A program made the translations under genes and the position numbers. From NCBI GenBank assembly GCA_023014485.1, contig JAJOZX010003221.1, positions 62,001 to 126,000 on the forward strand: a stretch of DNA of 64,000 nt, written 5' to 3'. The notes below the pieces were generated by a model. It worked only from the letters and a program-made list of their open reading frames with translations, had not been told where the DNA came from and ran no database searches. Of this stretch, positions 11,136 through 22,030 are shown one piece after another (the first letter of the stretch is position 1; every line of letters starts with the position of its first letter). The stretch is from Bathynomus jamesi (taxonomy: Eukaryota > Arthropoda > Malacostraca > Isopoda > Cirolanidae).

Positions 11136-11255
11136 TGTTTTTGTTCGTATATTTGTAACGATATATTCTGTAGTTGTTTATTGTACTGATTTCTTTCATT
11201 TAATAAATTTATGAAAATATATTGTTCTTCTTATCCCAAAAAGATCGAAAAACAC

Positions 11256-12239
11256 TTACATTATTTCGGTGTGACATTGTTGACTGATCAGTATATCCTC
11301 CCTATTCCGAGATTCTTCAAAAGATTGTATAACACGTGTCAAATCCTCATCGGACCTTAAAGGAATAATGCTTTTAAAACATATACAGAGTATACAGACA
11401 GATCCCCATTATGTGAAGATATCTTTGGTTCGAGGAATAACATTGAATGCCATAAAAATTTCGATTTTAGCATAATGGGGATAACCAAATAACATTGATT
11501 GACATTTTTGGCGAGTATCTATTTGACGAGATACTACAACTCTCCATATATATATATAAAAATTCTAATTATAGACACTTACATTTCTATGGTAGTCCCT
11601 TGCGTCGGATTGTAAGGAGCGTCACTGCAAATATCTTCTACGGTTTGCGTTGAAAATAATTCGCCACGGTCAATCGCATTGAAAAGACTAATTGCGGTTA
11701 ATGCTGCAGTATCACGTTCTTCATACAATTCCGGGGAGACGTACAGGTCCATGGTGGAGGATGTGTGACATTGTTGACTGTTCAGTATATCCCCCGTATT
11801 CCGAGATTCTTCAAAAGATTGTATAACACGTGTCAAATCCTCATCGGACCTTAAAGGAATAATGCTTTTAAAACATATACAGAGTATACAGACAGATCCC
11901 CATTATGTGAAGATATCTTTGGTTCGAGGAATAACATTGAATGCCATAAAATTTCGATTTTAGCATAATGGGGTAACAAAATAACATTGATTGACATTTT
12001 TGGCGAGTATCTATTTGACGAGATACTACACTCCATATATATATATAAATTCTAATTATAGACACTTACATTTCTATGGTAGTCCCTTGCGTCGGATTGT
12101 AAGGAGCGTCACTGCACATGTCTTCTACGGTTTGCGTTGTAAATAATTCATCACGGTCAACCGCATTAAAAAGGCTAATTGTCGTTAATGCTGCAGTATC
12201 ACTCTCTTCATACAAGTCTGGGGAGACGTACAGGTCCAT
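11256..12239 (-). CDS. Putative three-exon gene for a two-repeat acidic protein (unknown)
   Basis: I do not recognise this protein. Minus strand: exon 1 12239-12070 (170 nt, ATG at 12239), intron 12069-11850, exon 2 11849-11583 (267 nt), intron 11582-11356, exon 3 11355-11256 (100 nt, TAA at 11258-11256). Both donors are GTAAGT and both acceptors are CCTTTAAG. Both introns split the same ATG codon (AT/G). The sum is 537 nt, 178 residues. Each half starts MDLYVSP and ends QQCHT plus a short tail, with SDEDLTRVIQSFEESRN between. The protein is acidic, with no signal peptide or membrane segment. The whole gene arises from a tandem duplication (unit about 493 bp) in which the last exon of one copy fuses in frame to the first exon of the other. 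It converges on the protease and may be a Polinton accessory gene. The exon model is inferred from sequence only. Confidence 0.6.
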
Positions 12240-12247
12240 GGTGGAGG
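11269..12247. repeat. Tandem duplication, about 493-bp unit, two copies
   Basis: Unit 1 is 11269-11760 and unit 2 is 11762-12247. Both start TGTGACATTGTTGACTG and end AGGTCCATGGTGGAGG. They differ by scattered substitutions and short indels (for example near 11455/11950 and 11538/12030). Only the outer copy has the upstream TATA region. Introns and exons of the predicted minus-strand gene lie inside. Confidence 0.9.
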
Positions 12248-12302
12248 GAATGATTATTCACTGACGCGAAAATAGCTACTGTTACTCCAAACTGAAAAAT
12301 AT

Positions 12303-12313
12303 CCCCTTTTATA
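12303..12313 (-). promoter_or_regulatory. TATA box of the spliced minus-strand gene
   Basis: Minus strand reads TATAAAAGGGG, about 65 nt upstream of ATG 12239. A TCAGTT initiator-like motif lies about 20 nt downstream and an ACAGT about 33 nt downstream. It is the only such element next to the duplicated gene, consistent with one promoter driving both repeats. Confidence 0.5.
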
Positions 12314-12429
12314 TGCACAATCGCCAAGCTCCGCCCCAAAAGACCAGATGTTCGTAGTGATTGGCTGCCGATGTAGCTGGGTGGAGCTATGACGTGTACC
12401 AATCCGCTATAACGGGACCGGACGAGTAA

Positions 12430-12640
12430 CATATATATTTTTCACCAATAGATTTAATGCTCGTATTCTCCTTTGAAAATTATTTGGTGATTCGTATAGA
12501 ACTTTTGATACTGATTCCAAATATGGTTTCAGAATTTTTCTATCACCCATAGTTTTCGAGAAAATATTTACTCAGAGTTTCCCGCATCATTAGTCACTAA
12601 TGTAATCGAGAGGATATAAAGAAATATATCCTAATTATAT
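12430..12640. other. AT-rich spacer with a diverged minisatellite unit
   Basis: No gene. Positions about 12474-12535 resemble half of the adjacent 114-bp unit (ATTATTTGGTG, then AACTTTTG and GTTTCAGAATTTT), so this may be the ancestral copy from which the array grew. No Polinton terminal repeat was identified. Confidence 0.45.
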
Positions 12641-12644
12641 TTTA

Positions 12645-13515
12645 AAAGAACATTCGGTTTCAACGTTAAACTGTGGGTCTAAGGTGGGGTGAAAACCTTT
12701 CCAATTGCGCTAGGGGACGAAAATTATTTGGTGTTTCTTATAAAACTTTTGGCACTGAGTCAGGTTTCAGAATTTTCTAATGTTAAACTGTGGGTCTAAG
12801 GTGGGGTGAAAACCTTTCCAATTGCGCTAGGGGACAATTATTTGGTGTTTCTTATAAAACTTTTGGCACTGAGTCAGGTTTCAGAATTTTCTAATGTTAA
12901 ACTGTGGGTCTAAGGTGGGGTGAAAACCTTTCCAATTGCGCTAGGGGACAATTATTTGGTGTTTCTTATAAAACTTTTGGCACTGAGTCAGGTTTCAGAA
13001 TTTTCTAATGTTAAACTGTGGGTCTAAGGTGGGGTGAAAACCTTTCCAATTGCGCTAGGGGACAATTATTTGGTGTTTCTTATAAAACTTTTGGCACTGA
13101 GTCAGGTTTCAGAATTTTCTAATGTTAAACTGTGGGTCTAAGGTGGGGTGAAAACCTTTCCAATTGCGCTAGGGGACAATTATTTGGTGTTTCTTATAAA
13201 ACTTTTGGCACTGAGTCAGGTTTCAGAATTTTCTAATGTTAAACTGTGGGTCTAAGGTGGGGTGAAAACCTTTCCAATTGCGCTAGGGGACGAAAATTAT
13301 TTGGTGTTTCTTATAAAACTTTTGGCACTGAGTCAGGTTTCAGAATTTTCTAATGTTAAACTGTGGGTCTAAGGTGGGGTGAAAACCTTTCCAATTGCGC
13401 TAGGGGCAACGAAAATTATTTGGTGTTTCTTATAAAACTTTTGGCACTGAGTCAGGTTTCAGAATTTTCTAATGTTAAACTGTGGGTCTAAGGTGGGGTG
13501 AAAACCTTTCCAATT
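12645..13515. repeat. 114-119 bp minisatellite array
   Basis: GTTAAACTGTGGG occurs at 12665, 12782, 12896, 13010, 13124, 13238, 13355 and 13474, giving periods of 117, 114, 114, 114, 114, 117 and 119. Central units are almost identical; edge units carry GAAA or CAACGAAA insertions. The last copy ends at about 13515. Confidence 0.95.
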
Positions 13516-13521
13516 CATATA

Positions 13522-13600
13522 ACGTCGAATAATTCGAACAACTGTTTTTCGAACAATTGTGCTCGAACAATTGTGTTCGAACACAATGGTAAAAGATACA
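13522..13600. repeat. Cluster of TCGAACAATTGTG palindromic repeats
   Basis: Three close repeats of a TTCGAACAATTG-like word, partly inverted (TCGAACAATTGTG and GTTCGAACACAAT). They can form alternative short hairpins. They follow directly on the end of the minisatellite. Confidence 0.6.
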
Positions 13601-13625
13601 AGCATATCCCGTTATTTGAACAAAA

Positions 13626-13662
<37 letters not shown>

Positions 13663-13896
13663 GTTGTGGGCATATCTAAGAAATGGAGTCGAGAGAGGTT
13701 TTGTTCAAGCTGTCTAGGAGAAAGGTCATTATGGTCATTCGAGTTGGGCAGATTCTCGGAATTCCTTTCCTCTAGCGAATGTGTTTTGGTTATTTCAACT
13801 TTTAATTGAATTGTTTCGTAAATTTTCATATTGTTTCAATTTTTTTCGCATGGAAAGAGACTCGTGTGTTTCTAAATTTTCATCTCGATACAACTT

Positions 13897-13952
<56 letters not shown>

Positions 13953-14931
13953 GGGTTTGGGAATGACGATCGTCGAATTGTTTCATAAATTTTCATTTCC
14001 GTTCGTTTTTCCCTTACGTATGACTTAAAAATATATTATTGATATGCCTAACTTAAGATCAGGATGCTTTTATAGTTTACAGCATCTTTTAAAAGTTTAA
14101 CTCCCAAGTTATAAAGTAATTATCAACCGGATTGATTAAGTAAAAGCAACTTTCAATATATTTAGTAATATAACAGAATTAACAAAGTTACCCAATAAAT
14201 AATTCGTTAGACAGAAAATGAATTTTTATAAGGGATACCCAACTAATTATGACGCATATTAAATTAAAAAATAATAACAAACGTAAATAAAGCGTATATT
14301 AAAAAAAAATTTCGTTTTATTCTTTCCTTCTTATTGATAACTTATTTAAACTAATCTCTGTATATGTGCTTATTTAATCACAATGATTTAAGTTTAAAAG
14401 TAAAAACTGTTTTCTGTGAAAACATATGATGATAATTATTTTATTCTGTTCTTCGGAAAGAGCTTCAATTCGGTTGCCAGATACCACTTTTTACCATTAT
14501 TATGGTGAGTTGTCTCCAACTAAAAGATTTCGTTGTGAACAGCAACTCATAATGAGAGACCTTCCCCCCAATCCCTGATAAGTCTCCCTTCACTTCAAAT
14601 GAAGAGAAATTATGAAACACACTCTTGTCTGTGCACAAAGCATATAAAAAACCATAATATATTTATATAGTTAATCAATCGAGCCCCATCTATATATATA
14701 TATATGTATCATAAGCTGTTTAAAAGACTGTATATATATAATTATAGTAAACGAAATAAACTAGTTAACCATAAAATTAATTATTTTCTATTATGAAGTT
14801 TTCGAATTATGTGTGGTAAACTATGTTATTTGTTTCGAAAAGTTTAACTTCAAGTTCAATGAAGTTCAAGTTAATGTTAAATTTGCTTCTAAACGTTAAA
14901 CTAAATTAAATGTAAATTGAAATATATATAT

Positions 14932-14963
<32 letters not shown>

Positions 14964-15110
14964 CCTAACATAAGATGTTTAAAAGAATGTATATATATAT
15001 ATATATATAGCATAATAATATATATCTAGCAAGAGCATCCGATCATTGCAAAAAAAACTGGAAAGGTATGCAATTAATAAAGATTGAGTGTGTATTTATT
15101 TAATAAACAG
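13600..15110. other. AT-rich filler with microsatellites
   Basis: No gene. Microsatellites: (CT)n then (TA)n at 13626-13662, (AT)n at 13899-13951, (TA)n at 14691-14705, 14922-14963 and 14988-15009. The YIYIYI-type peptides that these encode are not genes. Confidence 0.8.
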
Positions 15111-15139
15111 AATTTAATTGGAATAACTACCGTCATATT

Positions 15140-15680
15140 GTGTTACACAATGGATGATTAATATTTCTGGGATACATGGCGCTATCTGGAACACATTGCG
15201 CTATCTGGCAACTCAGCCAGAATAGAGGCTTATAAAAGACCGAGAAGTTGGTGAAAGACTCATTCAAGCTCGGCTCCCAGCCGAGCAAAGACCTCTGGTC
15301 CTTCTCTTTCAGGCCCTTTGGTAAAACCCCTTAGTGGCCTCTTAGGTTAGGAAAACGAAAATAACTTGGGGGAGAACTCCTCTCTCTCCTTCAGGTCTCT
15401 CTCTCTCTCCTTCAGGTGTCTCTCTCCTACAGGTGTCTCTCTCTCCTTCAGGCGTCTCTCTCTCCTTCAGGTGTACCCCTCCCCCCTTGGCTCAGTCAAC
15501 TGGCTGATTCTGGCTGGTTAGGAGCCTATAAAACAACGCCTACTCGGCTGAAGTCTTAATGTGCACTTGGCTCCTGCCAGGTGAACACCTCTCCACCTCC
15601 TTTCTCTCCTCCTTTCTCTCTGGCCCTTTGGGGGGAATAGCTTGGGGGAGGCCCCCAAGTTGCATGCCCCTTGCAACCTA
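15140..15680 (+). promoter_or_regulatory. Two diverged promoter-like modules, possibly LTR remnant
   Basis: GAGGCTTATAAAAGACC (about 15228-15244) and GAGCCTATAAAACAACG (about 15522-15538) are each preceded by CTGGC repeats and followed by a pyrimidine-rich tract and GGCCCTTTGG. They look like duplicated TATA promoters, for example LTR U3/R regions, but no flanking retroelement genes are visible. Confidence 0.3.
15375..15475. repeat. TCTCTCTCCTTCAGGTG short tandem repeat
   Basis: About five imperfect units of roughly 17-25 bp ending in CTTCAGG, within a pyrimidine-rich tract between the two TATA modules. Confidence 0.8.
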
Positions 15681-15990
15681 GGTTGGCAACAAAGGCCAGT
15701 ACTCTTTTTTTCTTTCTTTTTCTTTTTTGTTTTTTTTTTGCAACTCCCTCCCCCTCCCCTTTGCAACACCCCCAACCCCCTTTGCAACAATCCCCTTTGC
15801 AACATTACATAATAACTTGCAACATTCTTGCACTCTCCCCTTTTGCGGCTATACTACTGAACCTAACCAAACTCCGGCATCAGTCGACCCAACTCTCGCA
15901 TTATTCGACCTAAACCAGGCATTATTCGATCTAACCCAAACATTAATAATAACAACATGCTTAATAATAATAATAATAATAATAATAATA
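15680..15990. repeat. Pyrimidine-rich TTTGCAAC repeats and (AAT)n
   Basis: T-rich 15700-15740, then several TTGCAAC words (15738-15828), ATTCGACCTAA-like words (15895-15935), and (AAT)n at 15962-15990. No gene. Confidence 0.7.
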
Positions 15991-16087
15991 GGACCCCTTA
16001 CCTGCTATTAATATCCTGGATTATATAGAGATGCAGCGGCAGTAAGAAACACAAAGACACATACCTTTCCTTTACAATGTAAAATAT

Positions 16088-16747
16088 GTGACTAATTTTA
16101 GCACGAAGAATGAAATGTTACATTACTGATAAGTTGGAAACGGAAACCTAAAAGCTTAGATTTGCTCCTGATACAGATAATGGGTGTCAAAAATATATAA
16201 AATATATTCTTTTATTTATAAAATACACAAATTATAAAATTTCCACCCACACTGTTCATAAATGAACTATTGCCTATCCAATGATATAATATTTATACAT
16301 ATGCGTTGTGACTAATTTTAGCACGAAGAATGAAATGTTACATTACTGATAAGTTGGAAGCGGAAATCTAAAAGTTTAGATTTGCTCCTGATACAGATGA
16401 TGGGTGTCAAAAATATATAAAATATATTCTTTTATTTATAAAATACACAAATTATAAAATTTCCACCCACACTGTTCATAAATAAACTATTGCCTATCCA
16501 ATGATATAATATTTATACATATGCGTTGTGACTAATTTTAGCACGAAGAATGAAATGTTACATTACTGATAAGTTGGAAGCGGAAATCTAAAAGTTTAGA
16601 TTTGCTCCTGATACAGATGATGGGTGTCAAAAATATATAAAATATATTCTTTTATTTATAAAATACACAAATTATAAAATTTCCACCCACACTGTTCATA
16701 AATAACTATTGCCTATCCAATGATATAATATTTATACATATGCGTTG
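16088..16747. repeat. 220-bp tandem repeat, three copies
   Basis: GTGACTAATTTTAGC begins at 16088, 16308 and 16528, a period of 220 bp. Copies are nearly identical, so amplification is recent. No coding content. Confidence 0.95.
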
Positions 16748-16754
16748 CGTATTA

Positions 16755-17010
16755 AGAGGACACCTCCAAACTGGGAATTAACCTAGTAAATAGATTGTAA
16801 ATAGTGTAGGATATTCTTAGCCTAAGTTATGTAGGCTACTTGGTAGTAGTAAATAGTTATATGTTAATTAGCTGACTTGAGATTGACGTTTTGCAAGATT
16901 TTATTGTTATAAAATATAGTTCATGACTTGGATAACCTCGGTAGACCCCAGTGGCTTCATGTTTTCCAAATGAAATGTAATGTAATGAAATGACTTCAAG
17001 TCAGTTGGAG
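16755..17010 (+). mobile_element. 3' tail of a LINE with (AATGT)n-like end
   Basis: The block with GTAAATAGTGTA, CTTGAGATT and CATGACTTGGATAACCTCG ending in AAATGTAATGTAATG is repeated at 21590-21800, after recognisable LINE coding sequence. This is therefore a 5'-truncated copy of the same LINE family with a short simple-repeat tail. Confidence 0.7.
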
Positions 17011-17479
17011 GAAAAGCAAACGTTGATGTAGACCTAACCAAGAGTGGGCCTAACTGAATTTTGTTCGTGTTTGACGTCACAAACTCAAGTTGCCGCATTC
17101 CTTTGGTCCACAAATCTGTACAAGTCAGCGAAATGTGATTTCAAGTCACGAATTTTAACGGACCTATATCCATTTCTTTGACAAAACAAAAACAGCGACA
17201 TTCTAAAAAACTAATTTAATTTAACCAACTAACAATTTGTCGATATAATGGCAAGTTCACCAGATGTCGTAAGGCGGCCATTTTAACGTCTCACTGACAC
17301 ACAAAGCTAGTATGCTTATTACTTAATACTACAGTTTTTAAGTTTATAAGTATAACATTGTTCGGTACTGACATTGTTTTTCCCCAAAGATAATACAATA
17401 TAGGTTATCATGAAATTTTATCATGAAAGATAACTTTAAATCATTTATCTGACTTCGATAACATTGTTGATAACCTCAT
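17010..17479. other. Intergenic flank of the LINE insertion
   Basis: No gene seen. Its last 12 bp, TGATAACCTCAT (17468-17479), are the left target-site duplication of the next LINE. Confidence 0.6.
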
Positions 17480-17507
17480 TCCTAATTGCATCTTCCTAAT
17501 TGCAACA

Positions 17508-20500
17508 TTCAAAGTAATCTCTTATAACTGTAGAGGCCTAAGCTTAGGCAATAACAGCAAACAGAGGCGGATCATAATTGATAAGCTGTTAAAGGATGCT
17601 GATATTCTCTGTCTGCAGAAAACATGGCTATGGAAACAGGACTTAAAGGACCTGAATAGCCTGTCCAGTAACTTTCATGGGATAGGCGAGGCCACCAGAG
17701 ATAAACAAGATGGTCTCCCTACAGACCACCCACCTGGTGGAGTAGCTATTCTATGAATGTTGGGGTATGGGAAATATATTAGTGAATTAAAACTTGGTTT
17801 GAATTGGTTAACTGGGATAGAAATTTGTGTAGACAATAAAAAATTTGTAATTCTGTGTATCTATATGCCTTTTCAGGCAGTTGATAATGAAAAAGATTAT
17901 CTCATTAAATTGGGGCAGGTCAGTAGTATTATTGATGAGTTGGATACGACATGTGTAGCTATTATTGGTGACTTTAATGCTAATGTGCTTAATAATAATT
18001 TTTTGTTTAGCAACCACTTAAAAGCCTTCTGTGAAGATAATAACTTGACCCTTTCATCCATGTATACTATTGTATAGTCTTCCTGGTGATAGCTTTACTT
18101 ATGTTAGTGATAGTTGACACACCACCACATGGTTGGATCATTGTATTTGTACACCTGATGCAAATCAGGCAGTTCTGAATATGGCAGTTTTGTACTCCTA
18201 TGCTAGTTCTGACCACATGCCCCTATTAATTAAGTTTGACATTAATTGTATTCCAATGCTAGCACAGGTAAATGACACACGTAAAGCGAAGTTAGACTGG
18301 GCTAAAGTTGATGATGAGGGCAAACAACAGTATTGTAAGAAGTCTGATGTATTGCTAAGTAATATATCTATCCCTAATGATGCTCTAGCTTGTCAGGATG
18401 TAAACTGTAGAATTCAAACATATTTTGGAATTTAAAGACATGTATGAACAAATTGTTTCCTCTCTCAATAATGCTAGTCTGACTTAAATACTTTTAAGAG
18501 AAAAAATTATACATGTAGTCCTGGCTGGAGCGATTATGTGGCTGAACTTCATAATGCATCCAGAGATGCTTTTTTAATGTGGTGTGAACAAGGGAAGCCA
18601 AGGCAAGGCCCTGTATTACAACAAAAACAGAGTGCTAATGCCAGGTTCAAGTATGCATTAGGGTATATAAAAAATCATGAGGATGAGTTAAGCAGGGATG
18701 CTCTGGCTAGAAAGCTTGCCAGTAAGAATCCAAGAAACGTTTGGAAAGAATTAAAAACAATAAATAATAGTGCAATGTCTCTCCCTGCTAATATTGAAAA
18801 TGTACAGTAACTGAGACTGAGAATATAGTCAAATTATGGAAGGAACACTACAGAGTTATTCAACTCTGTACATAAGAACAATAATGTTAATTGTGATGCT
18901 ACTTATGGTCCAGATATAAGAGTTAGTGTATTTGAGATTAAACAGGCTATAAAATGTTTAGATTGTAACAAATCATATGGTATTGATGGTATTTCTGCTG
19001 AGCATCTGAAATTTAGTAGTGACAAATTAGTGCCTCTGTTAGCTTTGTGTTTACAAGTTTACTGATACATGGTGCTTTGCCGGATACAATGTTATCCGTT
19101 GTTTTGGTACCAGTACTAAAAGATAAAAAGGGTAAAATCAACAGTAAAGATAGCTATAGGCCAATAGCCTTGGCCAGTATTATGTCTAAGGTGTTTGAAT
19201 ATATACTCATTAATAGACTTGAATGTTACCTGTATACTAGTGATAACCAATTTGGTTTCAAAAAGAAACAGAGTACTGATATGTGTGTGTATGCCTTGAA
19301 GGAAATGGTCTGTAAATACCAAACTCTAGATGCTAATGTATTTTTGTTTCCTGGATGCCTCTGAGGCATTTGATCGTATTAATCATGACAAATTATTCAT
19401 GAAACTTGTAAATCATAATGTACTTGGTTACTTGGTCCGTATATTAGTATTCTGATATAATCACCAGACAATGATTGTAAGATGGGGTGGGGTTAATTCA
19501 GAACCATTCTCTGTGACCAATAGTATCAGGCAGGGAGGGATATTATCCCCCTACTTAGTCAATGTTTATATGGATAATCTATGTGTTGTGCTGAACACCT
19601 GTAAAATAGGCTGCTATATTGGTGCAATGATTGTTAATTATCTGATGTATGCAGATAATCTAGTTCTTATTTCCTCATCTGTAAAAGGGCTCAACACACT
19701 TTTGAAGGTGTGTGAAAGGTATGGGAAGGATAACGACATAAAATATAATCCTGCTAAAAGTCATGTTATGATTATGAGGACCAAGGCCTACAAATATATA
19801 AAATTTCCTGAATTTCAATTGAATGGTATGGTGCTGTCGGAAGTAACCCAGACTAAGTACAGGTATACCCCGGTTTTCGCAAGCGTTATGTTCCTCAGAC
19901 TCATTACGAATAACGAAATTGCAAATAACGAATAATTTTTTTCCCATATAAATACGTTTTATGGGGGGATACGTTCTGGTGGCCATTTTTCAGAAGGTAA
20001 GATACGTTCCCATACGATATCTAAAAGCAAGTATAAAACACAAATACAGACCTGTATTAGCATAGTAAGTTATGAATAACATCAATAAAAGAATAAACAT
20101 ACCTGTACTGTACTTTTATTTCCTCAAACCACCACCGACTGGGGTCAAACCACCCCCGACTCACACTGAAAGTTTCACCACCACTAATCTCACCTTCACC
20201 AACGACTTCCTTCCTCACATCTCGCCACAAAGACCGTGCCTTTTCTTGAATAATGGCCTGCAATACGGCTTGTGAGCTGTGTTTGCGAATAGCGGAATTT
20301 GGTGTCAAAAAATATGTTATGTATAAGCGAAGCTCCGAATATCGACGCTATGAATAACGGGGTATACCTGTATCTTGGCCACATACAGTACTAACTGATA
20401 ATCTTTCAGATGACTGTGATATTCTAAGACAATGTAGGCAATTACATGCTCAGGGAAATACTTTGGTTAGAAAATTTCATATGTGTACATTAGATGTTAA

Positions 20501-20918
20501 GTTGATTTTGTTCAAAACTTTTTGGTACTCCATGTATACAACTCATTTGTGGTAGAACTACAGGATATATAATTTGAGGAAATTATATGTTGCATATAAT
20601 AATAAGTTTAGGAGTTTATTAAGAACTCCAAGATTTATAAATGGTGCTCTTTGTAGTGTCAGTATGCTGTTTGTAGTCAATAAGGTGCCTAACTGTGCCA
20701 GTGTCATTCGCAATTTTGTATTTAGATTTATCACTAGGCTCGGTGAGTCAGTCAATAAGCCATGGTTAGTGGACTGGTCTCGGATATATTTTTTAAATCT
20801 CAAATCTGGAAGCATTGGTGTTGGCAATTGTATGTTCATTATGCACGGGGATTCACTGGCCTACTTAGTCAGTGCTCCAGACAACTATCTCTTAATCTTC
20901 TATGGACTTCTTTTATAA
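17508..20918 (+). pseudogene. LINE ORF2: endonuclease plus reverse transcriptase, decayed
   Basis: Endonuclease motifs: YNCRGL (17527), CLQKTW where Glu is expected instead of Lys, GDFNAN near 17970, SDHMPL near 18210. Reverse transcriptase motifs: DSYRPIAL near 19150, NQFGFKKKQSTDMC, IRQGGILSPYL near 19530, and YADN in place of YADD near 19645. A C-terminal domain with VAYNNKFRSLL follows the MITE near 20590. The frame is broken into at least seven pieces (for example 17757-18077, 18133-18435, 18538-18810, 19047-19364, 19471-19860), and two catalytic residues are substituted. The protein would nick target DNA and copy the LINE RNA. Confidence 0.85.
19860..20370. mobile_element. Tigger/pogo-like MITE, 511 bp, TA target site
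   Basis: Terminal inverted repeats CAGGTATACCCCG (19860) and its complement ending at 20370, flanked by TA on both sides (19858-19859, 20371-20372). The LINE reading frame resumes after it. The terminus resembles that of pogo/Tigger elements (CAGG.ATACC). It contains no transposase, so it is non-autonomous. Confidence 0.85.
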
Positions 20919-20977
20919 TGTTTGTACCTGTTGAGTCTGAAATAAAGTGTTTGTTTGTTTGTTTGTGATAACCTCAT

Positions 20978-21800
20978 CATTTTCGCAGAAATAATGAAAA
21001 CTTTAGTAATGCGATGCAAGGAAACTGGTTAGAGAATGTTAGACAGGAAAAGATCTTTTCGTTATGGTTAGTAGTGATCTAAAAAATTTTAAGCAGTGCT
21101 TAAGAGGCTAGAAATAAGAAATAAAATGCTTGTATTAGTAAGAAGAATGTTAGTTACAAGAGTAAAGAAGTCATCTGTAAATTATATAATTCTTATGTTA
21201 GGCCTCACTTAGAATACTGTATTCAGGCTTGGTCCCCTCACCTCAGACATGATATTGATATGCTTGAATGCTTGGAGGTGTGCAAAGTAGGGCAACCAAA
21301 CCTATCCCTAATCTAAGAAGATTGGAATACAGGGAAAAATTAAAGGAACTAGGTATGTTTAGTTTTGAGAGACGTTGTAAGTAACTTTTTCTTATTAGAG
21401 TCTAATGGAAAACTCTAGGACATAATAAGAAAATTAGAAAACAGACTTGTAGACTGGATCTGCGAAAATACTTTTTCAGTCATAAAGCAGTAGATTTTTT
21501 GAATGACTTGCCATATGATGTGGTAAATAGTAGCTCATTAGTTAGTTTTAAAAAAAAATTGGAAACTTTTATGAATGAAAGGGAGGATTTGTAGATTGTA
21601 AATAGTGTATATTCTTAGTTTAAGTTATTTAGGCTACTTTGGTACCTCTGATAGTTGTACGAGTATGTTAATTTGCTGACTTGAGATTCACATTTTGCTC
21701 AATTTTATTAGAGAATATAGCTCATGACTTGGATAACCTCGATAGGCACCAGTGGTTTCATGTTTTCAAAATGAAATGTAATGTAATGTAAAGTGGCTCA
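20978..21800 (+). pseudogene. LINE reverse transcriptase C-terminal part and 3' tail
   Basis: A decayed frame reads VRPHLEYCIQAWSPHLRHDID near 21195-21260, the typical region after the reverse transcriptase palm of CR1/Jockey-type LINEs. It is followed by a degenerate C-terminus and the same 3' tail as at 16755-17010, ending in AAATGTAATGTAATG at 21771-21790. Several frameshifts. Confidence 0.7.
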
Positions 21801-22030
21801 AGTGGGTTCATGTTGTCCAAATGTAATGTTCGCAGTTGCACAGTAAATTTTATGAAGTGGCAGTTATTACAATAAGTCCTAACTTACTGTAGTTTGAATA
21901 ATATGCTTTTGGACAAATCACATCATCATCCTTAAACCTCATACCAACAAATCGAAAGGACGAAATAGCGATTTTTGCGTGTTTCCAAAAAGTCATACAT
22001 TTTTTTCTAACTTCTCTTTCAAATATTTTG
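21800..22030. other. Spacer between LINE fragments
   Basis: No gene seen. It partly repeats the preceding LINE tail words (CATGTTGTCCAAATGTAATG at about 21810). Confidence 0.4.

Larger units (their letters stand above)
17480..20965 (+). mobile_element. LINE (CR1/L2-like group) with 12-bp target-site duplications
   Basis: TGATAACCTCAT flanks both sides (17468-17479 and 20966-20977), and the 3' end is AATAAAGTG followed by (TTTG)n, as expected for target-primed reverse transcription. It is 5' truncated inside the endonuclease. A MITE (19860-20370) interrupts it. The inner sequence is a decayed ORF2. Confidence 0.85.

Noticed and set aside
12208..12432. 74-residue minus-strand ORF upstream of the spliced gene
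   Set aside because: It is in a different frame, crosses the TATA region and has no homology-like features.
13781..13986. ORFs rich in YIYIYI (also 31719-31943, 32284-32968, 39517-39783)
   Set aside because: They are translations of (TA)n microsatellites.
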